Assembly: GCF_006715485.1 (NCBI RefSeq) | Contig: NZ_VFNH01000002.1 | Coordinates: 620,001 to 684,000, forward strand | Length of the DNA stretch: 64,000 nucleotides | From: Herbaspirillum sp. SJZ107 | GTDB lineage: Bacteria; Pseudomonadota; Gammaproteobacteria; Burkholderiales; Burkholderiaceae_D | Direction: 5' to 3' | Shown here: one piece after another, positions 28,797-36,919 of the stretch | How positions within the stretch are numbered: the first letter of the stretch is position 1 | How the letters are laid out: every line of letters starts with the position of its first letter | Program-made: the position numbers and the translations under genes | The notes under the pieces: model-generated | The model's input: the letters and a program-made list of their open reading frames with translations, nothing else | Databases searched by the model: none | What the model was told of the DNA's origin: nothing

Positions 28797-28883
28797 CGTC
28801 GCCCCTGCGAAGGCAGGGGCCCAAGTTGCGTGCGTTTCGATAGCGCAGGCAGAACTTGGGCCCCTGCCTTCGCAGGGGCGACG
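28797..28883. repeat. Inverted pair of palindromic repeat, copy 5
   Basis: Reverse element 28797-28827 and forward element 28853-28883, 25 bases apart, both with an intact seven-pair stem. It lies just past fbp and before the tRNA promoter region, and may end fbp transcription. Confidence 0.85.
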
Positions 28884-29005
28884 ATGATTCTGGCGACTGT
28901 TTTCAGCCTCGCACACAAAATTGCCGAGGCAGACTAGCAAGTTTGCACTGTTGTTTGTTAGAATACGGGTCCCTGCTGCACGGCCAGTCCGTCAAGCAGT
29001 GTGTC

Positions 29006-29081
29006 GCCGCTGTAGCTCAGTCGGTAGAGCAGCGCATTCGTAATGCGAAGGTCACCAGTTCGATTCCGGTCAGCGGCACCA
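29006..29081 (+). tRNA. tRNA-Thr (anticodon CGT)
   Basis: A 76-base cloverleaf. The acceptor stem GCCGCTG pairs with CAGCGGC, the D arm is GCTC/GAGC, the anticodon stem GCGCA/TGCGA has loop TTCGTAA (anticodon CGT), the T arm is ACCAG/CCGGT with TTCGATT, and 3' ACCA is encoded. It stands alone. A TAGAAT hexamer at 28959-28964 could be its -10 element. Confidence 0.95.
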
Positions 29082-29096
29082 GAATTCAGTAAGAGA

Positions 29097-30104
29097 TCAA
29101 AGGGTTGCAAGCGAAAGCTTGTGACCCTTTTTTCTTTCCAGCTCTTGCGCCGCGGCGTCCCAGTCCCCGGTCCGCGCCAGCTGCGCCGCCGGCTGCGCCT
29201 CGCTCCACCGCAAGGGCAGCGCCCCGACATTGCGCACCACCTCGCGTACTTGCAAGCGCAGCAGCCGCTCTGCCCCCTCGAAGGCCTCGACCAGCGGCCC
29301 GTCCCAGACAATCTCGCCCTCGACCGCCAGGTGCAGCAGGTCGCCGCTGTCGACATCGACGAACAGCAGCCCGGCGCGCGGATAGACCGCCAGGTTCCCC
29401 AGCGTGTTGAAGAAAGAATTCCCGGCAAAGTCCGGCACCAGCAGGATGCCGCCGGCAGCGGCATGCACGAAACCCGGCCGCCCGCCGCGGTGCGAGACGT
29501 CGACGCCGCGCGCCCCATCGGCTTGTGCAGCGGCCTGCGCATCGGGGTTGGCACTGGCGATGAACAAGGTATCGGCACGCCTGATAAGGGCAAGGTCACG
29601 CTCGTCGAGCGCGGCGGCGCGCACGACCAGCGGCGCGGCAGGCGGCGTCACGGCACGCGGCGTGCGCTGCTGGATATATTGCGGACAATTGCCGAAGCTC
29701 TGCTCCACGGCGACAGTCACCACGCCGCCATCCACCGTATCGATGACGCCGTTGACCCGGTTGCGCCGCCGCGTCGCCGGCACCAGGCCCAGTCCGCCCA
29801 CGCGGCGCCCGGGCAGCAGCTGGCCCTGCAGCGGGTCGCCGGGCAGCGGGCCGCCGACAATCCGCAACGTGCGCGCATCCGGCGCCGAGATGAAACCCGG
29901 CGTGCCGGCCAGCACCGTGGCCCAGGGCTGGCCGTCCGCGTCCAGCGCGCCCAGGAAAAACAGGGGCAGCTGGCCGAAGAACTGGCGGTGCTGGTCCGGC
30001 ATGTGGTCGCGGATTGCGGCAGAGGCGCGCTGGGCGTATTCGGCGGGGACGCCGGCGCGGGCCTGCACCTGCAGTTCGCCGGCGTGAAAGCGCGATGGAT
30101 TCAT
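29097..30104 (-). CDS. Pyridoxamine 5'-phosphate oxidase-family flavoprotein
   Basis: A 335-residue protein with PNPOx-like split-barrel features in two places: [23 protein letters not shown] near residues 48-70 and [11 protein letters not shown] / [14 protein letters not shown] / [17 protein letters not shown] in the second half. Such proteins bind FMN and reduce small molecules; some are N-terminal parts of ferredoxin reductases, but no 2Fe-2S domain follows here. The start overlaps the GST gene stop by ATGA, so the two form an operon. The last residues ([11 protein letters not shown]) are read through the tRNA terminator hairpin, which suggests the original C-terminus was altered. The substrate is unknown. 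Confidence 0.78.
   Translation of the reverse strand: MNPSRFHAGELQVQARAGVPAEYAQRASAAIRDHMPDQHRQFFGQLPLFFLGALDADGQPWATVLAGTPGFISAPDARTLRIVGGPLPGDPLQGQLLPGRRVGGLGLVPATRRRNRVNGVIDTVDGGVVTVAVEQSFGNCPQYIQQRTPRAVTPPAAPLVVRAAALDERDLALIRRADTLFIASANPDAQAAAQADGARGVDVSHRGGRPGFVHAAAGGILLVPDFAGNSFFNTLGNLAVYPRAGLLFVDVDSGDLLHLAVEGEIVWDGPLVEAFEGAERLLRLQVREVVRNVGALPLRWSEAQPAAQLARTGDWDAAAQELERKKGHKLSLATL
29099..29133 (+). terminator. tRNA-Thr terminator, inside the 3' end of the PNPOx gene
   Basis: AAAGGGT-TGCAAGC (29099-29112), loop GAAA, then GCTTGTG-ACCCTTT (29117-29130), followed by T-rich sequence. It ends the tRNA transcript. The same bases encode the last residues of the opposing 29097-30104 gene. Confidence 0.85.
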
Positions 30105-30727
30105 GATGCGTACTCCTCGGGTGCGACGCCGGCGACGGTTGACGGCATGGCGACGAAGCCGGGCAGGGCGCGTACACGGTCGAGCCAGGCGCGGATGCGC
30201 GGATAGGGCAGCAGCGAGACGCCGCCTTCCGGCGCATGCGCGATATAGCTGTAGGCGGCCACGTCGGCCAGGGTGGGCGCGGCGCCGACCAGGAACGGCC
30301 CGGCGAGTTCGCCTTCCATCGTGTCGAACAGGCGTACCGCGATCGCCTTGACCACGTCGTGGTCGATGCGTGCGCCGAACACGGTCACCAGCCGCGCCGC
30401 CGCCGGGCCGTAGGCGATCTTGCCGGATGCCGTCGACAGCCAGCGCTGGACCCGGGCCGCGGCCAGCGGTTCGCGCGGCAGCCAGCGTCCGCCGGCGTCG
30501 TATTTCAGGGCCAGATAGACCAGGATGGCGGTCGAGTCGGCCAGGACGGCGTCGCCGTCTTCCAGCACCGGGATTTCGCCGAACGGACTCATGGCCAGGA
30601 AGGCCGGCGTGCGGTTGGCGCCCGCGGCCATGTCGACCGTGGCGAATTCGTACGGGAGTCCCAGCAGGCTCAGGAACAGCTGCACGCGGTGGGTATGGCC
30701 GGACAGGGGTATGCCGTGGAGTTTCAT
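30101..30727 (-). CDS. Glutathione S-transferase family protein
   Basis: A 208-residue GST. The N-terminal thioredoxin-fold half has [16 protein letters not shown], and the conserved cis-Pro and gamma-glutamyl site [19 protein letters not shown]; the helical C-terminal half has the N-cap motif region [12 protein letters not shown]. It probably conjugates or reduces electrophiles with glutathione. ATG 30727 is chosen; the longer frame to 30814 lacks family sequence. It is divergent from a LysR gene, the classic arrangement for LysR control of the GST-PNPOx operon, but that regulator gene is broken. Confidence 0.85.
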   Translation of the reverse strand: MKLHGIPLSGHTHRVQLFLSLLGLPYEFATVDMAAGANRTPAFLAMSPFGEIPVLEDGDAVLADSTAILVYLALKYDAGGRWLPREPLAAARVQRWLSTASGKIAYGPAAARLVTVFGARIDHDVVKAIAVRLFDTMEGELAGPFLVGAAPTLADVAAYSYIAHAPEGGVSLLPYPRIRAWLDRVRALPGFVAMPSTVAGVAPEEYAS

Positions 30728-30835
30728 GGTGGCGCTTCCTTTTATCAGTGAGTCATCAGTGTAGGCAAGGCCCTCCGTTTCGATAAGACGGACAATCGGG
30801 GAATCACTGTTCATCCAAAGCGTACAATCGTCCCC

Positions 30836-31744
30836 ATGGATATTTCTGCCGTCAACCTGAACCGCCTGGCCATCTTCGTCGCCGTCGTCGAAGCCGGGTC
30901 ACTGACCGCTGCGGCCGGACGCCTGGGCCTGGCCAAGTCGATGGTCAGCAAGCACATGCAGTTGCTGGAAGCCGAGGTCGGCGTGGCCCTGCTGGTGCGC
31001 TCCACGCGCACACTGCGCCTGACCGAGGCCGGGCGCGCCTTTTATGACGCCAGCCGCCAGGTGCTGCAGACGGCCGAAGCGGCAATCGAGCAGGCGCGCA
31101 GCGGACGCGACAGCGTGCAGGGCAAGCTGCGCGTGGCGGCGCCGGTCGATTACGGGGTGATGGTGGTGGCGCCGCTGCTGTCCAGGCTGCGGGCGCAGCA
31201 TCCCGGCCTGACGGTCGAGCTGCTGTGCGCCGACCACCGGGTCGACCTGATTGCCGAAGGCATCGACGTGGCCGTGCGACTCGGCAAGCTGGCCGATTCC
31301 GGCCTGCAGGCGGCGCGCGTCGGGCCCTTGCTGCGCTGGCTGGTGGCCAGCCCCGATTTCATTGCCCGCCACGGCATGCCGGCGACGCCGGCCGCGCTGG
31401 CAGCCTTGCCGTACGTGGAACTGACCGTGGTGGCCCAGCCTGGCAGCCTGACCCTGAGCGACGCCGGCGGCTAGGTGCAGGAAGTGGCAATGCGCCATAC
31501 CGTGTTTTCGACCAACACCGCCTATGCCTCGCGCGCGGCGGCGCTGGCCGGCGACGGCGTGCTGCGCGCGACCGTGTTTTCGGTCCACGACGACGTCGCG
31601 GCAGGGCGCCTGGTGCGCCTGTTGCCGGACTGGTCGCTGCCGGCGAGCGATATCCATGCCGTCTATCCGGCGTCGCCGAACCTGCCACACAAGGTGCGCG
31701 TCTTCATTGATGAACTTAAAACGAGCGTTATGAAAAAAATTTGA
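30836..31744 (+). pseudogene. LysR-family regulator interrupted by an in-frame TAG
   Basis: Codons 1-212 form a normal LysR protein: helix-turn-helix [31 protein letters not shown] and the start of the effector domain. A TAG at 31472-31474 then stops it, and the same frame continues without shift for 89 more codons (EVAMRHTVFSTNTAYASRAAAL onward) to 31744. Together these make about 302 residues, the standard LysR length. The most economical reading is one CAG to TAG change in the strain or an assembly error. A truncated protein would keep DNA binding and lose part of the sensor domain. It probably governed the divergent GST-PNPOx operon. Confidence 0.8.
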
Positions 31745-31842
31745 ATCCGAACGCAGCCCCATCCAGTACAAGCTTTACGCACATATGAGATTGCCATGTG
31801 CCGGCGATGTTTTTCGACCTCAAATTGAACGGGAGAAATACC

Positions 31843-32820
31843 ATGACGGACACCAATGTCACCTTGGCTTTACTGGAATCGCGCAAGCAAAAGCTGGAAA
31901 AGCGGCGCTCGTTTTTCAAGAATGTCGGCGGCCTCAGCGTCGGCCTGGTGGGCGGCACCCTGCTCAGCGCCTGCGGCGGCTCGGTCCACGATGCCATTGC
32001 CCAGTCGGCGCAGCCGACCGATACCGATATCCTCAACTTTGCACTGAACCTGGAATACCTGGAAGCGCAGTTCTATTCGTATGCGGTGTTCGGCACCGGG
32101 CTGGCCGCCAACATGCTGACCGGCACCGGCACCCAGGGTGCAGTCACCGGCGGCAAGAAGGTGCCGTTCAAGGATCCGCTGGTCGCGCAATACGCCAAGG
32201 AAATTGCTCAGGATGAGATCGCGCACGTCGGCTTCCTGCGCTCGGCCCTCGGCAGCGCCGCGGTGGCGCAGCCGGCGATCGACATCGGCGGGTCCGATCC
32301 GAACGGTGCGTTCTCGAATGCGGCGCGGGCAGCCGGGCTGGTCGGTGCCGGCGTGGCCTTCGATCCCTATGCCAGCGACGAGAATTTCCTGCTGGGCGCC
32401 TTCATCTTCGAGGACGTCGGCGTGACAGCGTACAAGGGCGCATCGCCGCTGATCCAGAACAAGACCTTCCTTGAAGCGGCCGCCGGCATCCTGGCCGCGG
32501 AAGCCTATCACGCCGGCCTGGTGCGGACGGTGCTGTACACGAAAGGCTTGAGCACGCCGAGCCTGCGCACCGCCGCCGGCGCGATTTCCGATGCGCGCGA
32601 CAGCCTCGACAATGCGGCGGACGTCGACCAGGGCATCGTCGACACGGCCGACAACACGGTGTCGAACATCGTCCCGCTCGACAAGAACGGCATCGCCTTC
32701 AGCCGTAGCCCGGGCGACGTGCTGAACATCGTCTATCTCACCAAGGAATCGGTGACCATGGGCGGCTTTTTCCCGAAAGGCGCGAATGGCACGCTGAACC
32801 TGAGCACGGCGTACGCCTGA
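31843..32820 (+). CDS. Exported ferritin-like protein with Tat motif and lipobox
   Basis: A 325-residue protein with a ferritin-like (PF13668-type) four-helix domain. The N-terminus has a twin-arginine stretch KRRSFFKN (Arg21-Arg22), a hydrophobic segment and lipobox LLSAC (Cys44), so it may be a Tat-exported lipoprotein. Likely diiron ligands are in LEYLEAQFY, QDEIAHVGF (ExxH), FEDVG and AEAYHAGL (ExxH). ATG 31843 follows GGGAGAAA; the frame extends to 31798 without a better start. An Nramp metal transporter follows after 25 bases, which suggests metal handling or oxidative defence. Exact chemistry is unknown. Confidence 0.8.
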   Translation: MTDTNVTLALLESRKQKLEKRRSFFKNVGGLSVGLVGGTLLSACGGSVHDAIAQSAQPTDTDILNFALNLEYLEAQFYSYAVFGTGLAANMLTGTGTQGAVTGGKKVPFKDPLVAQYAKEIAQDEIAHVGFLRSALGSAAVAQPAIDIGGSDPNGAFSNAARAAGLVGAGVAFDPYASDENFLLGAFIFEDVGVTAYKGASPLIQNKTFLEAAAGILAAEAYHAGLVRTVLYTKGLSTPSLRTAAGAISDARDSLDNAADVDQGIVDTADNTVSNIVPLDKNGIAFSRSPGDVLNIVYLTKESVTMGGFFPKGANGTLNLSTAYA

Positions 32821-32845
32821 TCCTCCGGGCCACGGAGGAGCGGGC

Positions 32846-34138
32846 ATGACGCCACCCGTACTCACGCCGAGCGTGGAAGGTGGAGCCGGACACGTTGCCA
32901 CTTCCTGGTGGCGCCGCCTGTTCGGCTTCATCGGCCCCGGCTACCTGGTGGCGGTGGGCTATATGGACCCGGGCAACTGGGCCACCGACCTGGCCGGCGG
33001 CGCGGCCTACGGCTATTCGCTGCTGTGGGTGATCGGCCTGTCGAGCGGGATGGCGATGCTGCTGCAGATCCTGGCGGCGCGGCTGGGCATCGTGGCGGGC
33101 GCCGACCTGGCGCAACTGTGCCGCCGCCATGCAACGCCGCGCTCGTGCATCGCCCAGTGGCTGCTGTGCGAACTGGCGATCTGCGCCTGCGACCTGGCCG
33201 AGGTGATCGGCACGGCGGTCGCGCTCAAGCTGCTGTTCGGCATGCCGCTCAGCGCCGGGGTGCTGCTGACGGTGCTCGACGTGCTGCTCATCCTGTGGCT
33301 GCAGCAGCGCGGGATGCGTTACCTCGAGGCCTTCGTGGTAAGCCTGATGGGGATCGTGTTCCTGTGCTTCGGCATCAACCTGGTACTGGCCGGGCCGGAC
33401 TGGCAGGCCGTCGCGGCCGGGCTGGTGCCGACCGCGCGCACGGTCACCGACCCCCGCATGCTCTACCTTGCCATCGGCATCATCGGCGCCACCGTCATGC
33501 CGCACAACCTGTATCTGCATTCCTCGATCGTGCAGACGCGCCGCCCCGGTGCCGGCGACGCCGGCCGGCGCAGCGCGATCGGCTTCGCCACCGCCGACAT
33601 CGTGGTGGCGCTGGCCCTGGCGCTGCTCGTCAACGGCGCGATCCTGGTCACCGCGGCAGCGGTATTCCATGCCAGCGGCCACCAGGACATGGCGAACCTG
33701 GAAGATGCGTATCGCCTGATGGGACCCTTGACCGGCAGCGCGCTGGCCGGCGTCCTGTTCGCGCTGGCCCTGCTGGCGGCGGGGCAGAGTTCGTCGATCA
33801 CGGCCACGCTGGCCGGCCAGGTGGTGATGGAGGGCTTTGTCCGCCTGCGCGTGCCGGCCTGGCAGCGGCGGCTGGCGACGCGCGCGCTGGCGGTGGTGCT
33901 GGCCTTCCTGGTCACGCTGCTGTGCGGCGACGAGGGCATCGGCCGCCTGCTGCTGCTGAGCCAAGTCATCCTGAGCCTGCAGCTGCCGTTTGCGATGTTC
34001 CCGCTGATCCGTTTTACTGCCGACCCGCGGATCATGGGACGCTTCGCCAATCCGCGCTGGATGACGCTGCTGGCATGGGCCGCCATGGCCACGATCGTCG
34101 CTCTGAACGCCGTGCTGATCGGAAAGGCCCTGTCATGA
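32846..34138 (+). CDS. Nramp-family divalent metal transporter (MntH-like)
   Basis: A 430-residue proton-coupled Mn/Fe transporter with about eleven hydrophobic segments. The metal-site motifs are DPGN (41-44) in span 1 and MPHN in span 6. These match Nramp/MntH proteins that import Mn2+ or Fe2+. No Mn riboswitch or MntR-type site is evident upstream. It starts 25 bases after the ferritin-like gene and ends before an ECF sigma gene. Metal choice is inferred from the family. Confidence 0.88.
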   Translation: MTPPVLTPSVEGGAGHVATSWWRRLFGFIGPGYLVAVGYMDPGNWATDLAGGAAYGYSLLWVIGLSSGMAMLLQILAARLGIVAGADLAQLCRRHATPRSCIAQWLLCELAICACDLAEVIGTAVALKLLFGMPLSAGVLLTVLDVLLILWLQQRGMRYLEAFVVSLMGIVFLCFGINLVLAGPDWQAVAAGLVPTARTVTDPRMLYLAIGIIGATVMPHNLYLHSSIVQTRRPGAGDAGRRSAIGFATADIVVALALALLVNGAILVTAAAVFHASGHQDMANLEDAYRLMGPLTGSALAGVLFALALLAAGQSSSITATLAGQVVMEGFVRLRVPAWQRRLATRALAVVLAFLVTLLCGDEGIGRLLLLSQVILSLQLPFAMFPLIRFTADPRIMGRFANPRWMTLLAWAAMATIVALNAVLIGKALS

Positions 34139-34253
34139 GCGCCGCCGGCTACCGGAAAACATTTCGCGATGTCAGCAGTGCAGCGAGGAAAGTTATGGTA
34201 CTTTCGTTGCACTTGCCATTTTTTCAACCCACCATTTTCGACAAAGGCGCGCA

Positions 34254-34841
34254 GTGTCCGACGTCCATCCTCCCGATTCCGTCCAGCTGCAGGCCTGGCT
34301 GCGCGCCGCCGCCCTGCACGATGCGGAGGCGTTCCGCGCGCTTTACGAGGCCACCTCGGCCAGGCTGTACGGGTTTGCGCTGCGCATCCTGGCCAAGCCC
34401 GAGCTGGCCGAGGAAGCGCTGCAGGACGGTTTCGTCGCCATCTGGCACCACGCGGGCAGTTACCAGAGCCAGCTGGCGGCGCCCATGACCTGGATGACCA
34501 CCATCGTCCGCAACAAGGCGCTCGATCTGCTGCGGGCCGGCGGCAACGGCGCCGACATCAGCCTCGAACCGTTCGACAGCGAGGTGGTGGAAGCATTGCG
34601 CGATCCGGATGCGACCCCGATCGAAGCGCTGGCGATCAGCCGCGAAGCCAGGGCGCTGGCCTACTGCATGTCGGCGCTGGAAGGCGTGCACCGGCAGGTG
34701 GTCGGCCTGGCCTTCTTCCACGACCTGTCGCACAGTGAAGTGGCGCAGCGGATGGCGCTGCCGATCGGTACCGTCAAGACCTGGATCCGGCGCAGCCTGG
34801 GGCGCCTGAAAACCTGCCTCGAGAAAGGCGGGCAGCCATGA
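34254..34841 (+). CDS. ECF-type RNA polymerase sigma factor
   Basis: A 195-residue sigma-70-family factor. Region 2 (about residues 20-95) has [24 protein letters not shown] and [17 protein letters not shown]. Region 4 (about 130-190) has the helix-turn-helix [32 protein letters not shown]. Translation starts at GTG 34254. The stop overlaps the anti-sigma gene by ATGA, so the pair is made together. It directs polymerase to an extracytoplasmic-stress regulon that may include adjacent genes. Confidence 0.9.
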   Translation: MSDVHPPDSVQLQAWLRAAALHDAEAFRALYEATSARLYGFALRILAKPELAEEALQDGFVAIWHHAGSYQSQLAAPMTWMTTIVRNKALDLLRAGGNGADISLEPFDSEVVEALRDPDATPIEALAISREARALAYCMSALEGVHRQVVGLAFFHDLSHSEVAQRMALPIGTVKTWIRRSLGRLKTCLEKGGQP

Positions 34842-35542
34842 ACCTGCGCGACAAACCCGAACTGCGCGACCGCCTCGCCGCCGAGTACGTGCTCGGTACG
34901 CTGAAGGGCGGCGCGCGGCGCCGCTTCGAGGCTTACCTGCACGGCGACGCGGCCCTGCGCCGTACCGCGGACGAATGGCGCGACCGCCTGGCGCCGCTGG
35001 CCGAGTTCGCACCCCCACGGCAGCCGCGCAAGCAGGTGTGGAAGCGGATCGCGCAGCGCCTGCACCTGCGCGAAAGGCATCCTGCCTGGCAGTTCTGGCA
35101 CAGCGAGTCGCTGCTGTTCTGGCGCTGGCTGGGCGGCTTGTCGACGGCGGCGGCGCTGGTGCTGGTCACGGTGCTCGCGCTCGGTCCGGGCCGGCAGGCG
35201 CCGCAGCCGGATTACATCGCCACCCTGGCGGACGACAAGGCGCAGCCGGTGCTGCTGCTGACCGGCGACGAGGAGCGCCGCCTGCTGACCGTGCGCCTGC
35301 TCGGCAACGTCGCCGTCGCCGCCGACCGGACGCTGCAGCTGTGGGCGGTGCCGGTGCAGGGCAACCCGCGCTCGCTCGGCATCCTGGCCGGCCGCGAGAG
35401 CACGCTGGCGCTGGACCGCGCCGCACTCGGTGCCGGGGTGGCGATGCTGGCGGTGTCGCTGGAGCCGCGCGGCGGCTCGCCCGATCCGAAGGGGCCGACC
35501 GGTCCGATCCTGTACAAGGGCAACTGGGTGCGGGTGATGTGA
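34838..35542 (+). CDS. Anti-sigma factor (RskA-like membrane protein)
   Basis: A 234-residue protein with a cytosolic N-terminal sigma-binding domain ([23 protein letters not shown]), a basic linker, one membrane span at about residues 93-115 ([18 protein letters not shown]) and a periplasmic RskA domain ending [20 protein letters not shown]. It should hold the ECF factor inactive until released by a periplasmic signal. The zinc-binding HxxxCxxC of ZAS-type anti-sigmas is absent, as in many RskA proteins. The start overlaps the sigma gene. Confidence 0.87.
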   Translation: MNLRDKPELRDRLAAEYVLGTLKGGARRRFEAYLHGDAALRRTADEWRDRLAPLAEFAPPRQPRKQVWKRIAQRLHLRERHPAWQFWHSESLLFWRWLGGLSTAAALVLVTVLALGPGRQAPQPDYIATLADDKAQPVLLLTGDEERRLLTVRLLGNVAVAADRTLQLWAVPVQGNPRSLGILAGRESTLALDRAALGAGVAMLAVSLEPRGGSPDPKGPTGPILYKGNWVRVM

Positions 35543-35909
35543 GCGCGTTGCCGGTGCCTGGCCGGCACAATTTCCTCCGATCGAATAGCTCTGTTAGGCA
35601 CCGCACAGTCCCGACGTGCTGAAAGTTATATTTTTTCTATCGTGAACTCCGCGAACTCAACAGCGCCGGAAATGGCGCCGCGGAACAGCAGCGAATGCGA
35701 GAGGGATCGGCTACTCCGGGAACTTTTGAGCAGCTTCATTGTCAACGGCGATAAGTCTTGATTGTGTGCACTGTTCAGTTGGTTACGTTGATATAGCGCA
35801 GCCCACTCACGTGCCTTCGTTTTGTTTGGTAGGGAATGAGGGAAGAATGTGGTGATGGTCGAGTTTCGGTCTACTCCGCGTCGGTCTACAATTTAAAGAG
35901 GAATTCATC
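35543..35909 (+). promoter_or_regulatory. 367-bp intergenic control region with ECF-like promoter
   Basis: No gene is seen. GGAAC at 35719-35723 followed by GTC at 35741-35743 (17 bases between) resembles an ECF-type promoter. TCGGTCTAC is repeated at 35866 and 35881. Both lie upstream of the LEA/DUF883-like gene, whose ATG has AGAGGA before it. Control by the neighbouring ECF factor is inference. Confidence 0.35.
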
Positions 35910-36677
35910 ATGGATAATCAAAAGTCGAACGAAGCAAAAGGCACCAATGTAGGCAGCACCCCAGGCAACCAGGGCAGCGCCAGCAACGCATCGGGCAGCC
36001 TGAACAAGAGCACCCAGCTGAACCAGGGCAAGGACCAGACCATCGGCGGCTCGACCGGTTCCAGCACCGGCGGCGCCACCGCCAGCACCCAGGGCGTCGG
36101 CTCGATGGGCGCCATGAGCGCCAGCGGTTCGACCGCGGGCGGCACCAACAGCCAGAGCGGCCAGCAGAACAGCCAGAGCGGCGCTGCTACCGGTTCGGGC
36201 ACCGGCGGCGATCTGAAGGACGCAGCCAAGGACGCAGCCGGCAAGGCCCAGGACGCCGCCAAGGATGCAGCCGGCAAGGTCCAGGACGCAGCCAAGGATG
36301 CAGCCGACAAGGCCCAGAACGTGATCGGCAAGGCCCAGGACGCCGCCGACCAGAAGGCGCAAGACCTGCACCAGTCGATCGACAAGGCCGCTGACGCCGC
36401 CAAGCCGCTGGTCGACAAGGCCGTCAACAGCGTGCAGCCGGTCGTCGACCGCCTGGCTACCAGCGCCCACGCCGGCGTCGACAAGCTGCAGGGCCTGCTG
36501 AGCGGTGCCACCTCGGGTCTGGGCGACCGCAAGGAGCAACTGAGCGACGCCTACGGCCAGTACATGGACCAGGGCCGCGACTACGTGCGCCAGAACCCGG
36601 GTACCGCCGTGGCGATCGCCGCCGGCGTCGGTTTCATCCTGGCCAAGATCCTGGGTGGCGGCCGCCGCGATTATTGA
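35910..36677 (+). CDS. LEA-like repeat protein with DUF883-type C-terminus
   Basis: A 255-residue low-complexity protein. Residues 1-100 are a Ser/Gly/Thr/Gln/Asn-rich disordered stretch. Residues about 100-150 hold tandem 11-mer-like repeats (KDAAGKAQDAA, KDAAGKVQDAA, KDAADKAQNVI), forming amphipathic helices as in late-embryogenesis-abundant proteins. The C-terminus (VRQNPGTAVAIAAGVGFILAKILGG) is a single hydrophobic helix as in DUF883/ElaB-YqjD proteins, which anchor to membranes and may bind ribosomes. No signal peptide. It lies behind an ECF/anti-sigma pair and has its own terminator. A desiccation or membrane-stress role is inferred. Confidence 0.75.
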   Translation: MDNQKSNEAKGTNVGSTPGNQGSASNASGSLNKSTQLNQGKDQTIGGSTGSSTGGATASTQGVGSMGAMSASGSTAGGTNSQSGQQNSQSGAATGSGTGGDLKDAAKDAAGKAQDAAKDAAGKVQDAAKDAADKAQNVIGKAQDAADQKAQDLHQSIDKAADAAKPLVDKAVNSVQPVVDRLATSAHAGVDKLQGLLSGATSGLGDRKEQLSDAYGQYMDQGRDYVRQNPGTAVAIAAGVGFILAKILGGGRRDY

Positions 36678-36735
36678 TATCGCTACCGGTCGGTTGCGCC
36701 TCCCGCTCCGGGAGGCCGCCGATCCTCGACCTTTG

Positions 36736-36760
36736 AAGCCGGCATCATGCCGGCTTTTTT
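36736..36760 (+). terminator. Terminator after the LEA-like gene
   Basis: AAGCCGGCA, loop TCA, then TGCCGGCTT followed by a T-run. It lies about 60 bases past the stop codon and is a strong, nearly perfect hairpin. Confidence 0.9.
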
Positions 36761-36919
36761 ATTGCCCCCGATCCGCCCAGCCAAACTGACCGACACTGTT
36801 GGCTTTCGGCAAAAATGCCAAATTTATTTAATAACTTCAATCGTGCGCTCATCCTTTTGGGGAGAAGATGTATTTATTGCTGACATCGGCAATCAATAAC
36901 ATCAAATCAAGGGGGAGCA

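Noticed and set aside
11536..28883. Repeated palindromes as a CRISPR array
   Set aside because: Copies are kilobases apart or in inverted pairs with no regular unique spacers, and no cas genes are present.
28921..28964. A complete sigma-70 promoter for tRNA-Thr
   Set aside because: TAGAAT is a fair -10, but the nearest TTGCAC is only 10 bases away and no good -35 hexamer is found at 16-18 bases.
34139..34253. Autoregulatory ECF promoter before the sigma gene
   Set aside because: GGAAAAC and GTC motifs occur but are only about 10 bases apart, too close for an ECF promoter.
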